Positions 10,392 to 22,352 are shown, numbered from the stretch's first letter. The stretch: DNA of 64,000 bases from Haberlea rhodopensis (GCA_907163345.1 CAJQUN010000036.1:992001-1056000), one strand, 5' to 3'. The notes: generated from the sequence alone by a model not told the origin. Program-made: numbers and translations.

Positions 10392-11439
10392 ATAAATCAC
10401 TTCCATATCAAAGATATACCATACCAGACGTGAATTAGGTCGAGAATAAGCAGCCCTAGCCGCCGCCTAACGCCGCCAAAGGAGATTCAATCTCCGTTCT
10501 TCGTCCAAAGTCGAGCCAATCCATTCCGGTGTGCAAGGAAGGAACAAGAGAAGAAATCACGGTGCAACGCACGGATTCATCCACCGTTTATCGTATTTCT
10601 AAACTTTAATTTATTTGATTTTCAATTCCATTTGATGTTTTTGAGGTCGAGAGACAATTAAACTCTTATGTATTTGATTTGAAGTAAATCTAGTTTATTT
10701 TATTCGAGTTTTAGTTTCGTTGTGTTTGATTATTGATTCAATTGTGTTTGAGCGCATTGATTGTTATTGTTCATAAATTAATTGTTTGTGTAGATCAAAG
10801 TCTAGCTAGCTTTGATTGAATCTGAGAGTTATAACCGAGATCGAGAGATAACGTTGTAACACGCTCCATTAATTTATGATGTATGTTACGATTGATATCG
10901 AGAGATGATATCGCATACGTGAGAACTTGGAATCGAAAGATTTAGAGTTATAAGGTTTTGACGTTTTATGCAATATTATATTAGTAAATAGGTGCACGAG
11001 AGTGACTTATTCTAATTAATGTTAGTTTCGTTACAGCTCGAGAGAGTGTATCGAATAATAGCGAAAACCTTTCACCTTTAAAATCAATTGGTTGATAATT
11101 TGAGAATTCTTTTGAATCATTAAAGATAACATAGTTGATCGACAAGCTTGGTAATTTTCTCGAGTAACTTGCCTTCGCATATCCGGAACCATACATTTTA
11201 TTGTTTCTTGTTTATTTGTCGGACGTTAGTTTAGTTTGATTTTAGAGAATCACCTTTGTTAATCGTAGGCTAATATAATTTTATTAATCTTATTTGGTAC
11301 TTATACGTTAGTCCCTGTGGATTCGACAACCCGTACTTAATTTTCACTATACTAAAACTTGACAACCGTGCACTTGCGGTAGAATCGCTTCACACTATTC
11401 TTTGAAATATCTTTTGTTTAAACATAAAGCGGTCAAGTT

Positions 11440-13081
11440 TTTGAAACAATTAATTCCAATCTAGCGATTTTAGACCGCAAGTGCACGGTGTCAAGTTTTA
11501 GTATAGATAGGAAGATACGGATTGTCGAACCCACAGGGACTAACAAGTAAGTACCAAATAAGACACTTTTAACTATATTTAACCTACGATAATCAATTAA
11601 TAATTAAACTAAACTAAATTAAGCTACTATAATCCAACCAAAATAGTCGACGATCACGAGAAAAATCCACAAGTAAGTATCAAGACAATTATTCACCTAA
11701 CCCAACTCTTACAATTCTTTTCTCCATACATCTCTAAGGTGACGGGTTTTCCGAATTTATTCAATATACTCTCTTGAGCTATATTAAGTCTAACATCAAA
11801 TTGCAACTAGTAACTCTCGTTCACGTAATTAACAATTTAATATTGAATGCGCTTTATGAAAACCACTAACTTTAGATTAAACAACCCAAAGCTATCACTC
11901 GTGTGTGATTTTATCTCTCGATCTCAATCTTTAACACACGGCATGAATTATTATATCGTATTATAATTTCATCTCTCGATCTCAATTATAATAAAATATC
12001 ATTCAAAGGTGATCAATCCTTCAAAAGCATTAAGAACAATAACACATGCACTTAGAAGATATATGAATTCAATCTCAAAATCAATAGGAAAAACTATGTT
12101 ATTGATATCTCTCAATCATCAAAAACACAACAATCCAATTATTCATGTAAAACAATAATAGAAAAGTAAAAGAAAACTCCCAAGTCGACTCTTTCGTTGA
12201 TTCTCGATCCTTCCTCGCTTCTTTCTCGATCGTGCTCTTCGATTATCTTGTTGGCTTGTTCCAAATCATAGGGTGAAGGGTTGATGAGTGATGATGGATG
12301 GTGAAGAGTGGAAGAAAGATGGAGGTTATGGTGGAGTGAATGGCTGCTGGTCGTGTGAAGGAGGCGTGAGGTTAGAGTGAAGAAAGGAGGCGTGTGGTTT
12401 TGTGGAATTGAAGGAAAGGGGGGGCTGAGATGGAGGCTGTGATGTGAGTGTTCTAGGGTTCAAAGCTGATATTGGGTTGTAAATCTCGTCCATATGTATA
12501 GGGGAAAGAATTATGGACTTCCCTTTTGCATCCAAACTCTACAAGGAAGGTATTTTAATGAAAACTGCTCGTCCCAATCGATCCGAAAAAGTGGCCGATC
12601 GATCGTGCCTTCCAGTAAGAATTTCGCTCAGTTTTCAGCCTTTCTCGATCGATCGGAAATGGTTTCTCGATCGATCGAGCTTCACAGAATGTTTCTTCGC
12701 CTTTTTTCAGCTTCTGGCGAGTTTTGTATTTTGGCCGTAACTTTCTCATATGAACTTCAAATTTGATGAATCAGCTGTCCACGCGAAGATAAGAGAAAGT
12801 TCTACAACGTTTATATGGACCACATTTCCAAAACATGGCTCGAACATATAGTAATTTGAGGAGAAATGAGCAACATGTGTCTTGGATTCTGGTTTTTTCC
12901 TCTTTTCTTCAACTTTATTCATTCTTTCATCATTTTTGGTTCATTTCTTCTACTTTTATGCATTTCAACATTGATTCCTGAAATATAGAAATATATACCA
13001 TAAACCATAAAATAATCCAAGAATCAACACGAAAACATATACATATCATAGCCTAAAAACGCGTAATATTCAACCCTATCA
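11440..13081 (-). repeat. LTR_C (3' LTR of Ele2, outer end apparently truncated)
   Basis: On the minus strand it starts TGATAGGG after a polypurine tract. It shares the LTR_B layout, including the conserved block with GTGCACGG and GTCGAACCCACAGGG near 11480-11540, but differs at many positions. The outer end lacks the expected terminal bases and abuts LTR_A, consistent with AthX having inserted there. A TATA-like TATACATATG lies near 12500. Confidence 0.65.
12575..12677. repeat. Paired palindromes in LTR_C
   Basis: Starts at 12575 (degenerate CAATCGATCC), 12596, 12646 and 12668, giving steps 21, 50 and 22. The pair spacing and repeat period match the LTR_A array even though the surrounding LTR has diverged. 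Confidence 0.85.
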
Positions 13082-13095
13082 ACTCCCCCAAACTT
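13082..13095 (-). other. Polypurine tract of Ele2
   Basis: The minus strand reads AAGTTTGGGGGAGT directly before TGATAGG of LTR_C, preceded by TCGAGGACGATTAAG. Same layout as AthX at 9870-9883. Confidence 0.85.
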
Positions 13096-14556
13096 ATCAC
13101 TTAATCGTCCTCGATTAAGCATTAAAATCATAAGGTAGAGTTCATTCTTGATATTTGAAACAATTATTTCATGACTTGCTTATTCTCAGAAATCTCATGC
13201 ACATATACAAAAGTTGACAAGACATGTTTTCTCCTAATTCAAGCAACATATCTCAAAATCGGAACGTGTGTGTGTGCTCTAGTCAATCTCAAGTTTCATG
13301 CACATATTCAAGATCAAATCATGCTAATCAACTCAAAGTCGAGATTATCATCAAGCATTACATAGGCCTATTTTCAAACAACTTCTCCACTAATGATAGT
13401 TACTCCCTAGACTTGGATCAAAAGGACTTTTTAAGCTTGTAATGTAAGGCCTTTGGTGTTGGCTTCAAAGAAAAGATAGGATAAGCGCAAAGAAGAGAGT
13501 ATAATCATTTACAATTCAAATGTTTCGCACACATCGAGCTTCTCTTCTTTTTCTTTTATAGCCTTGGCCACTTTGGGTCTTATATGTTTATTTTTTCTTT
13601 TCAAGGCTCTTTGTCTATCTTTTTCTTTTCTCATTCATCAATATTTTTCAATAAGCTCATCAGGATATAACAATTTACGTGCATCGAATGGAATTCATTA
13701 TACTCTCTTAGGGTAAGGATAACTTTTTCATTTAGGCTCAAATAAGGGTAAGTATAATGAGTTTACCAAGAATGTCGAATGGGGTCTAATTATATGCAAT
13801 GCATATACCATTCTTTTTTCAATAAAGCTCAAATGGGACACTAGGGATTGATATAGACTAGGTAAGCTTGAAAGGCTCAAACGTGTCAAAGATCGCCTAG
13901 ATCATTTCCAAGTCGAGTTTGTAACTATAAAATTTCGCCTCAAAGTGTCATCATCAAATAAGTTCTAGGATAACTCTAAGATGCTCAAGACAAATCATCA
14001 AGTTCACAACAATTATCACTATTCAACATGCAATCCACAAGATCATGACTCATTGTGCTCAAAGTATTCCTCATTCTTGACATACTAACTCAACTTAGGA
14101 TATTCATGTACAAGTCCAATCACAAATCAAGTTCATATGCATAGTGAGATCAAAAGCCTCATTGAATAGTCACTACTATAATTCATTCTTTTCTCAAGTT
14201 TGAACTCATAAAAATTTTTTTAGCTCATAATAATCGGACGATTCAAGTGTCATTTAAGCACACAACATGTGGTTAAAACAAGTAAAACATGCAAGCTACT
14301 ACTCCCCCAAACTTAAATCAAACATTGCCCTCAATGTTTAAAAGAATCAAAAGGGAAACAGTGAACTCCCCTGATCAAGACGCTTGCATGAGGGTTGAGG
14401 AAGATTTGCTTTTGAAAGCTCCACTGTTGTAGGGGTTCATCGCTCCAACCAAGTACCTAGCAAGAGAAGAATGCAAATAAAATAGTCGAAACGAGAGATA
14501 AACAAACTAAATGCAAAAACTAAAAATAAACAAAACTAAATGGCAAAAGGATACGA

Positions 14557-14572
14557 TTGGGTTGCCTCCCAA
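14557..14572 (-). other. Short inverted repeat at the end of the Ele2 coding region
   Basis: TTGGG-AGGCAA-CCCAA on the minus strand, with five-base arms, lies just after the region encoding YYGRQPLFDGCF. It could form a small RNA hairpin between the coding and untranslated parts. I recall a similar gggaggcaaccc motif in other plant non-autonomous elements but cannot verify that here. Confidence 0.4.
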
Positions 14573-14604
14573 GAAGCGCTGATTTTTGGTCTTCGGCTTG
14601 ACCA

Positions 14605-15665
14605 TCAGAAGCAACCATCAAAGAGCGGCTGCCGCCCATAGTAAGTATCGTATGATACCACTAATGGGTCTTCATTCAGTATGCCCTCAAGATTGGCAAG
14701 ATTGTAACAGTGTAAGCTCGTCGCTCCAACAACATTCGTCTTTAAATGGCAGGCATGGGAGAATGATTCTTGATTTGGCTTTGCATTTTGGAGGATGTAG
14801 TGCGGTGAAGTTGGCATCGATGGAAAATAAGGATCCACATATGGCATAGAACATGTCTCCATCGATGGGCTCAAATCAGAATCTTCGAACGTCTCTTCCT
14901 TCTCCAACATCACCTTCGACTCATCTTCACATGGGAACTCCTCGGATAACATCTCTGAAGTAAGATCAATCTCTTGAAGAGGCTCAAGTTCCCTCGACTC
15001 TTCCACACTAGGAGGATCACTCCCCCAAACTTGGTTGGTTGAGTGACCATCATCATATAACCAAACTCGATTCATCGCCTCTTGATTTATAGCCCTCATC
15101 TCTTCCTCTGGCAACTAATTGAAATTGTTTCGATGAGGACCGCCATTTGCTGCTCCAGGTGACGCATTGAGTTGGTTTGGCACTCCAAACTGTTCTCGGT
15201 TGATGCCAAGAATCTTACTAAGGTATCCTCTAACTGAGTTGTGACATCTGCAGAACTATCTCTCCTCTCTTCGAGATGTACACATGGTTGCGGCGTATCA
15301 ATAGGGTAGCGAGGCTCCGGTGGGTATTGGTGGCTCCAACCCTGCAGTGAAGGATTCCAATGCTAGTGATGATCGAAGTCCGCCATATCATTGAACAGGT
15401 GCACCACACTTTTCTCATCTCTATCAACCAGGGGACTCCCAGTCACCAGTGCTCCGCTCAATACCCATTCTCGTGTCTGTGCATCCAACCCTTTGAAGAA
15501 ATATTGCAGGAGAGTATAGTTCGAAAAGTTGTGATACCGGAATGTGTTGGCCAATTCATTGAATCTCTCCCAAACAGCGTAGAACGGCTTGGAACGTTGG
15601 TGGGCAAAGCTTGTGAAGGCTTGTGGATGTAGCATCTCCAAGTACCTCACAAGACAAACAAACAA
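14605..15665 (-). pseudogene. Ele2 gag-like coding region, frameshifted
   Basis: The N-terminal part (15665 to 15363) contains FYAVWERFNELANTFRYH and LLQYFFKGLDAQTREWV, the conserved core of the retrotransposon gag domain, then DEKSVVHLFNDMA. A second frame (15114 to 14605) encodes an acidic Glu/Ser-rich stretch followed by NVVGATSLHCYNLANLEG and a Tyr/Gly-rich end, with unknown function. A stop and frame change between about 15120 and 15360 separate them. No zinc knuckle or protease was found. It is likely a packaging protein relic. Confidence 0.6.
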
Positions 15666-15768
15666 AATAATTTAATAAATTTTTTTTTTTTTTCGAAATA
15701 AATATATACAAAGGGAAAAATGGTTAAATTACAGTCAAAGCTTCTCGTATGATATTACTAAAGTTAGT

Positions 15769-15786
15769 CCCCCGGCAACGGCGCCA
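15769..15786 (-). other. Primer binding site (tRNA-Asp type) of Ele2
   Basis: The minus strand reads TGGCGCCGTTGCCGGGGG six bases after the LTR_B end. TGGCGCCGTTGCCGGGGA is the primer site I know from plant Tat/Athila elements, complementary to tRNA-Asp. It marks LTR_B as a 5' LTR. Confidence 0.82.
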
Positions 15787-15792
15787 AAAACT

Positions 15793-17345
15793 TGACCGCT
15801 TTATGTTTAAACAAAAGATATTTCAAAGCATAGTGTGAAGCGATTCTACCGTAAGTGCACGGTTGTCAAGTTTTAGTATAGTGAAAATTAAGTACGGGTT
15901 GTCGAATCCACAGGGACTAACGTATAAGTACCAAATAAGATTAATAAAATTATATTTAGCCTACGATTAACAAAGGTGATTCTCTAAAATCAAACTAAAC
16001 TAACGTCCGACAAATAAACAAGAAACAATAAAATGTATGGTTCCGGATATGCGAAGGCAAGTTACTCGAGAAAATTACCAAGCTTGTCGATCAACTATGT
16101 TATCTTTAATGATTCAAAAGAATTCTCAAATTATCAACCAATTGATTTTAAAGGTGAAAGGTTTTCGCTATTATTCGATACACTCTCTCGAGCTGTAACG
16201 AAACTAACATTAATTAGAATAAGTCACTCTCGTGCACCTATTTATTAATATAATATTGCATAAAACGTCAAAACCTTATAACTCTAAATCTTTCGATTCC
16301 AAGTTCTCACGTATGCGATCTCATCTCTCGATCTCAATCGTAACATACATCATAAATTAATGGAGCGTGTTACAACGTTATCTCTCGATCTCGGTTTTAA
16401 CTCTTAGATTCAATCGAAGCTAGCTAGACTTTGATCTACACAAACAATTAATTTATGAACAATAACAATCAATGCGCTCAAACACAATTGAATCAATAAT
16501 CAAACACAACGAAACTAAAACTCGAATAAAATAAACTAGATTTACTTCAAATCAAATACATAAGAGTTTAATTGTCTCTCGACCTCAAAAACATCAAATG
16601 GAATTGAAAATCAAATAAATTAAAGTTTAGAAATACGATAAACGGTGGATGAATCCGTGCGTTGCACCGTGATTTCTTCTCTTGTTCCTTCCTTGCACTC
16701 CGGAATGGATTGGCTCGACTTTGGACGAAGAACGGAGATTGAATCTGCTTTGGCGGCGTTAGGCGGCGGCTAGGGCTGCTTATTCTCGACCTAATTCACG
16801 TCTGGTATGGTATATCTTTGATATGGAAGTGATTTATCCTTTTATACCTCAAAAATCATTTCAAAAATGGAAGATAAGATTTTCCCGGATTTGCGTCTCG
16901 ATCGATCGAGATTTGCGTCCGATCGATCGGTGCACTGTTCATGCCAGCCTTTGAAACTCACTGCCTCGCTCGATCGATCGAGATTTCCTTCCGATCGATC
17001 GAGACTTTGATAAATTTAGCTCTAAAGCTACTGCCTCGCTCGATCGATCAAAATTTTCCACCGATCGATCGAGACTTGAAATTCTTTTCTTCTCAGCACA
17101 CTGTCTGGCTCGATCGATCGAGACAAAATCTCGATCGATCGAGATTCCAAAAATCTCACTTCTTCAATTTCATTCTTTCTCGCCTCGATTTCGCCTGTTA
17201 TCTTCATATTAGCTCATTTCTTCCACTTCCGATCTATTTTCCTGAAACAAACGAATAAACACCAAAAAGCATAATATCATCCAGGAAAAAGTACGGAAAA
17301 TAGGAAGACATTACAGTTAAAAACACTTAAAATCTAAGCCTATCA
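15793..17345 (-). repeat. LTR_B (5' LTR of Ele2, 1553 bp)
   Basis: Minus-strand TGATAGG...GGTCA. It is the inverted near-twin of LTR_A. Its palindromes start at 16899, 16920, 16971, 16992, 17041 (one base changed), 17062, 17111 and 17132, preserving the 21/49-51 rhythm. The TATA box reads TATAAAAGG on the minus strand at 16848 to 16840. The right flank is Ele3 3' untranslated sequence, with no polypurine tract before it. Confidence 0.85.
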
Positions 17346-18124
17346 AGACTCAAAAGTGGATACTAACGATTGATGTATACATGATAAGCTTAAAAGGCTC
17401 AAACGGTCCAAAGATCGCCTTGATCATCTCCTAATCAAGTTCATGACTATAAACTTTCGCCTTGAAGTGTCATCATCGATAAGGTCTAAGGTACTCTAAG
17501 ATGCTAAAAAACAATTCATCAAGTTTACAAAGATTTTCACTACTACAAATGCAATTCACAAGATTATGACTCAAATGTGCTCAATATATTCCTCATCTTT
17601 GACATTTTACTCAAAACAAGATATTCACACACAAGTTTTACATCATCAAAACCCAAGTTGACATGCATATTGAGATTAATATCATCATGGAATAGGGACC
17701 ACTACTATGATTCATTCTCGTCTCACTAATTGAACTCATTTTCAAGAATTTTTTTTGTTGGTGCTCAAGAACGATACAAGTCCAATGAAAAAGCATGACA
17801 CAATAATGCACTCCCCCAAACTTAATTCCTGCATTGTCCTCAATGTAATAGGCATGAAAAATAAGACAAAGCAGTTACTGTTGACAACGACCGTCAGTGA
17901 TCGTTGTCCAATTCCTCGTCAGCTCGTGGTTCATATTGTTGGAACACGTCACAACACGCATGGAGTCTCACCAAAATCAAAACCAAAAACAAAGCTAAGG
18001 ATCAGAAAAAAGTTCTTGATTTATAGTCCCAAGCTGGACTTTTTACCATGTAAGCTCGAGTGCCGCCAGGGGCAGTGGGGGATGATTTCCCATCATCCTT
18101 GTAGTAATGTCATAACCACTTCTC

Positions 18125-18395
18125 TTTGACCATGAACAGCCACCCTTGGTCATCTCTCAGATTAATAGTGTCGAATGGTAGAACATCGACAACTTTGAAC
18201 GGTCCAGCCCATAGCGAGTCCGCCTTCCATGGAAAAAGTCTCATTTTTCCTATTCATTTGCACCAAATCACTCTCACGGAATTTGCCTCCTCTTTTATGG
18301 CCATTTGATGGGACCTCCACATTCTTCTCGCTCTTAACATGCATCGCATCAACAGATAATGTATCACTTATATTGATATTCAATGCGTGTAGTGT
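18125..18395 (-). pseudogene. Integrase C-terminal fragment of Ele3
   Basis: Frames here encode GGKFRESDLVQMNRK and, after a one-base shift, LWAGPFKVVDVLPFDT, the GPFKV-type module at the C-terminus of Ty3/gypsy integrases that contacts DNA or chromatin. The catalytic core is absent upstream. Adjacent sequence encodes DDQGWLFMVKEKW, the polyprotein tail. Confidence 0.65.
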
Positions 18396-18465
18396 TCAAA
18401 GCTTTGAACATGTCAAAAATAACTTGACCCCCCCTACTCGGAGGATCAACTTCCCTTCTTGGACA

Positions 18466-20332
18466 TCAATCAATGCCCTTCCAGTAGCTAGGAACGGTCT
18501 TCCTAGAATCAAAGGCATGTCCACATCTTCTTTTATGTCCAACAATGAAATCCATCGGAATGGTGAATTTATCAACCTTGACTGGTACATCCTCAAGTAT
18601 CCCATGAGGGTACTTGATGGACTTATCCGCCATCTGGAGTGACACATTGATTGGTTTGAGCTCTCCTAAGCCCAGCTTCCTGTACAAATACAAATGCATT
18701 AGATTCACACTTGCACCCAAATCACATAAGGGTTTCTTAAAAGATATAGACTTTATTTTGCAAGGTATAGTGAAACTCCCTGGATCCTTTAACTTTGGAA
18801 GTGAATCATTTTGAATGATAGTGGAACACTCCTCAATTAAGTTTATCATCTCATGCTCTCCCAATTTTCGCTTTTTTGACAGAATCTCCTTCAAAAACTT
18901 AGCATAATTTGGCATGTGTCGTATAACATCAATGATAGGCATCTCAATGTGGAGATTCTTTATCAAATCTAAAAACTTAGCAAATTTAGCATCCATCTTT
19001 GCTCGCTTATATGCAGCGGGGAATGGTAGTGGGATATCTACCTTAACAGGTGGTGTGATGGGCTTAGAGGTCTTAGTAGACTTACCTTTGTCGCGTGTTT
19101 GATCCTCTTCTTGCTTGATGTCCGCCTCGCCTTTCAACTCATCATGTTCATCCTTCTTCTCAGTGACCTCCTTTCTGCTCCTCAATGTGATGGCATGGAC
19201 TTGCTCCCTAGGATTCTTTTCAGTGTCAATAGGTAATGAGCCTTGTGCTCGCCCGGATAGGATAGTTGCTAACTGCCCCACTTGTACTTCCAAATTCTTT
19301 ATGGATGCCTCATGATTGTTCATCCTTGTTTTGGTCAATGTCATGAACTTGGTTAACAGCTCTTTCATGCTTGGCTTTGGTGCATACCCGGTGGTGGTGG
19401 GGATAGTTCCTCGGCCGCGTATTGTGCGTAATTGTGTAGGGTAGGTTCCCTACAAAGTTAGCAGCTTAATGAGTTGTAACGAAAAGGGTTACCTACTTGG
19501 CATTCAGTGCTTGGATGTCCTCCTTGACAAAGCTCACATGTAACAGCTTGAACTTTCATTGCATGCATGCTCAAACTGTCAATTTTCTTGTTCAGCTCTT
19601 TCAACTGGGCAGCTAGGGTAGTGACTTCACTCACTTGATGCACTCCATATTGCTTCTTTGGCACGTCCCTTTCGGATTGCCAGTGACAACTATTAACAGT
19701 CATCTCCTCCAACATCGTATAAGCCTCCTCGAGCGTCTTCCTCATCATAGTACCTCCTTATGCTGCATCTATCATAAAACGATTATCAGCAAATAAATCG
19801 TTATAAAATGTTTGTACCTGCAGCCAGATAGGGAGGCCATGATGTGGGCATCTCCGTAGTAGATCCTTGAAGCGCTCCCAAGCCTCGTACAGTGTCTCGG
19901 GATCGTATTGGGCAAAAGTTGTGATGTCATTGTGCATTTTGACCGTCTTGGATGGTGGAAAGAACTTTGACAAGAACGATTACGACATCCCATCACACGT
20001 AGTAATAGAACCTGTAGGCAACGATTGTAACCAAGATTTAACTTTATCACGTAAAGAGAAGGGAAACAAACGGCGTCGTCAGTAACACCATTATGTTTAA
20101 AGGTATCACAAATCTCCAAGAAGTTTGAGATGTGGGTATTTGGATCAGTAGTTGCTCCTCCAAACTGGACTGAATGTTGGATCATCTGTATGATAGCATG
20201 TTTGATCTCGAAATTGTTAGCTTGGATAGTCGGTCTCGTGATGCTAGACAGTGATCCATGGAATGAAGGGTGGGTGTAGTCCATGAGTGATCTTGCAACA
20301 AGTGGTGCTGGAATCTCCTCATTATTAGCCAT
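18466..20332 (-). pseudogene. Gag and aspartic protease of Ele3, with frameshifts and stops
   Basis: Begins MANNEEIPAPLVARSLMDYT, typical of this gag family. The gag core includes LYEAWERFKDLLRRCPHHG (about 19890), then the CELCQGGHPSTEC knuckle (about 19530). The open frame 19368 to 18466 carries a Lys/Glu-rich linker, a DIPLPFPAAYKRAK block and the protease active-site motif CDLGASVNLM (about 18711-18726, catalytic Asp). ILGRPFLATGRALID follows in another frame. Frame changes near 20080 and 18500 and stops around 19450 and 19755 make it non-functional. RT does not follow. Confidence 0.82.
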
Positions 20333-20550
20333 TAGTGCTCTTGCTTGCCTTAGTCTCTTTTGACAAGTTCGTTCGATCTCGGGTCAAAAGGCTCAAGTGT
20401 AGGCTTGCTACTCCTTAGCATGCACCAAAGGATAACAACCTACAACAATCAACCAAAAGAACACAAGCAGAAAAAAAATAAAAAATGAATAAAGAAAAAT
20501 AAATGACTAAATTACAATCAACTAATCTCGTTTGATATTATTAAAACTAG

Positions 20551-20568
20551 TCCCCGACAACGGTGCCA
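20551..20568 (-). other. Primer binding site of Ele3 (diverged tRNA-Asp type)
   Basis: The minus strand reads TGGCACCGTTGTCGGGGA, two substitutions from the canonical Tat/Athila site, six bases after LTR_D ends. Together with LTR_D it defines the 5' end of Ele3. Confidence 0.75.
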
Positions 20569-21295
20569 AAAACTTGATCACTATTATTTTAAACAGTATT
20601 TTTCAGTGTAGCGATTGCGTACCGCAAGTGCAGTGTCAAGTTTAGTATAATGATATGGAAAGTAAGAGTGTCGAACCCACGAGGACTAGAAAATAAGTAC
20701 CAAACTCCCCTAGTTTAACTATATTTAGCCTACGAATATTAGTGATTATGATTAACTAAATTGAATAATGATATGAAATTCAACGCAACAAGTAGTAAAG
20801 AAAATATAATCAGTAGAAAAAATTATCAAGACTTCCGGTTCACCCATGCAATCCCCCACAATTCGCCTACAGTTAAGAATTAAATTCAAAAGTTCTAAGG
20901 TGATGAGCTTTCCTAATGCACTTGTTATACCTATAAAAAATCTAATACTAAGATGCAACAAGGCCATGATCATGCAATTATTTAACACTCAATATTGTAT
21001 GTCAATTTATGAAAACTTCTAGCCTTCGATTTTGGTAAATATATTGCTATCACATATGTATTTGACTTTATCTTTCGATCTTAGTATGAAATCGGTTTAA
21101 TTTACTATATCGTATCGCAATCTACTATGGTCAATTCAATCGCAATAAATATTCAATCAAGGATGATTAATCCATTGAAAGCATGAACAACAATAAATTA
21201 AACTCAAAGAATTGTAAGAATCAATCAAAACTTAATTAAAATTGGGGGTTCAAAATATGGGATCTCCTAAGTCTTGACAACAAAACGTAGCCAAC

Positions 21296-21453
21296 TATAG
21301 TCATCAAATAATAATGAGAAATCATGTTTTTCAACAATCTAAATATTAATAATTTGATAAAAACAAAGAGCAAATATAGCCATCAAATAATAATGAGAAA
21401 TCATGTTTTTCAACAATCTAAACATTAATAATTTGATAAAAACAAAGAGCAAA
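21296..21453. repeat. 79-bp direct duplication inside LTR_D
   Basis: The stretch TATAGTCATCAAATAATAAT through AAAGAGCAAA occurs at about 21296 and again at about 21375 with very few changes, and a third time in the larger duplicated block near 21855. The tandem pair exists only in the first large block, so the 79-bp duplication postdates or was lost after the larger one. Confidence 0.8.
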
Positions 21454-21722
21454 GTTTAGGAATACTAAAGTAACGAGAAGCGGTGACTCCTTACATTGCT
21501 CCATCGTCCCGTCTCTTCTGATGTTTAATTCTTCAATGGTTTGATGATATGTATGAAGGTAGAGGATGGAGATGGTTGTGGAGGCTTTGTTTTAGGGTTC
21601 AAATCTGATCAAAAGTCCCTCTTTTCATCCAAGTTAATCCCATATATAGTAGTGGAGAGTTTGCAAAGTTTGGACACAAAGTAACCAAGAAGGAAACAAA
21701 ATCTCGAAATTTTCAGGTTCGG

Positions 21723-22352
21723 CGATTGATCGCTGCAAGTTACCGATCGATCGCCAGACTATTCTGATTTTATTTTTCAATCAAAACTTAATTAAAATTG
21801 TGGGTTCAAAACCTGGGATCCCCTAAATCTTGACAACAAAACTTAGCCAACTATAGTCATCAAATAATAATGAGAAATCATGTTTTTCAACAATCTAAAC
21901 ATTAATAAATTGATAAAAACAAAGAGCAAAGTTTAGGAATACTAAAGTAACGATAAGCGGTGACTCCATGCATTGCTCCATCGTCCCGTCTCTTCTGATG
22001 TCTTATTCTTCAATGGTTTGATGATATGGATGAAGGTAAAGGATGGAGATGGTTGTGGAGGCTTTGTTTTAGGGTTCAAATCTGATCAAGTCCTCTTTTC
22101 GTCCAAGTTAATCCCATATATAGTAGTGGAGAGTTTTGCAAAGTTTGGACACAAAATAACCAAGAAGAAAACAAAATCTCAAAATTTTTGGGTTCGGCGA
22201 TCGTTCGCTGCATATTACCCATCGACTGCCAGACTATTCTAATTTTATTTTTCAAATTTCTCAAAGCGGCGATCGATCGGTAGGAACTGGCGATCGATCG
22301 CGAGAATCTTCTGGTCAGCGGCGGTCGATCGGTAAAAACTTTCGATCGATCG
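21723..22352. repeat. Four palindrome pairs in LTR_D
   Basis: Pair starts are 21723 (CGATTGATCG)/21744, 22198/22219 (both degenerate), 22270/22291 and 22322 (CGGTCGATCG)/22343. All four pairs keep a 21-bp step although several members are mutated. The second pair is the duplicate of the first, carried by the internal LTR duplication. Confidence 0.85.

Larger units (their letters stand above)
6044..11435 (+). mobile_element. AthX: 3' portion of a pol-less Tat/Athila-like Ty3/gypsy element
   Basis: In order: C-terminal gag (cut at 6044 by LARD1), a short spacer, a second ORF of the plant transposon-protein type, a long 3' untranslated region, a polypurine tract and a 3' LTR (9884-11435). Protease, RT, RNase H and integrase are absent. 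Gag ends at 6447, and by 6465 the sequence matches what follows integrase in Ele3 (GTCCAGCTTGGGACTATAAA, here 6465-6484; Ele3 minus strand 18039 to 18020). So pol was deleted at about 6450-6465. The 5' half should lie left of LARD1, outside the window. Confidence 0.78.
9884..11435 (+). repeat. LTR_A (3' LTR of AthX, 1552 bp)
   Basis: Starts TGATAGG after the polypurine tract and ends GCGGTCA. It is nearly identical to LTR_B (15793-17345), which lies in inverted orientation; I saw only scattered single-base differences. It holds eight CGATCGATCG palindromes (10088-10330) and a TATAAAAGG box about 50 bp downstream of the last. The eight bases after the LTR still match the sequence following LTR_B, so the exact right edge is uncertain by a few bases. 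Confidence 0.82.
11436..17345 (-). mobile_element. Ele2: gag-only Tat/Athila-like element
   Basis: On the minus strand: LTR_B (17345 to 15793), a tRNA-Asp-type primer site, a gag-like coding region (about 15665 to 14600), a 3' untranslated region (14300 to 13096), a polypurine tract, then LTR_C (13081 to about 11440). There is no trace of protease, RT or integrase, and the internal region is only about 2.7 kb, as in non-autonomous gag-only elements. The two LTRs are clearly diverged from each other whereas LTR_B is near-identical to LTR_A, which is unexpected for one element. Confidence 0.65.

Noticed and set aside
10981..11196. Identical 71-codon frames at 10981-11196 (minus) and 16033-16248 (plus)
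   Set aside because: Identity follows from LTR_A and LTR_B being near-identical inverted copies; antisense to the LTR and without known motifs.
16941..17258. Arg/Ser/Ile/Asp-rich frames across the palindrome arrays (also at 9971, 6529, 24927 and 31619)
   Set aside because: The R-S-I-D/E pattern is just translated CGATCGATCG; no gene is implied.
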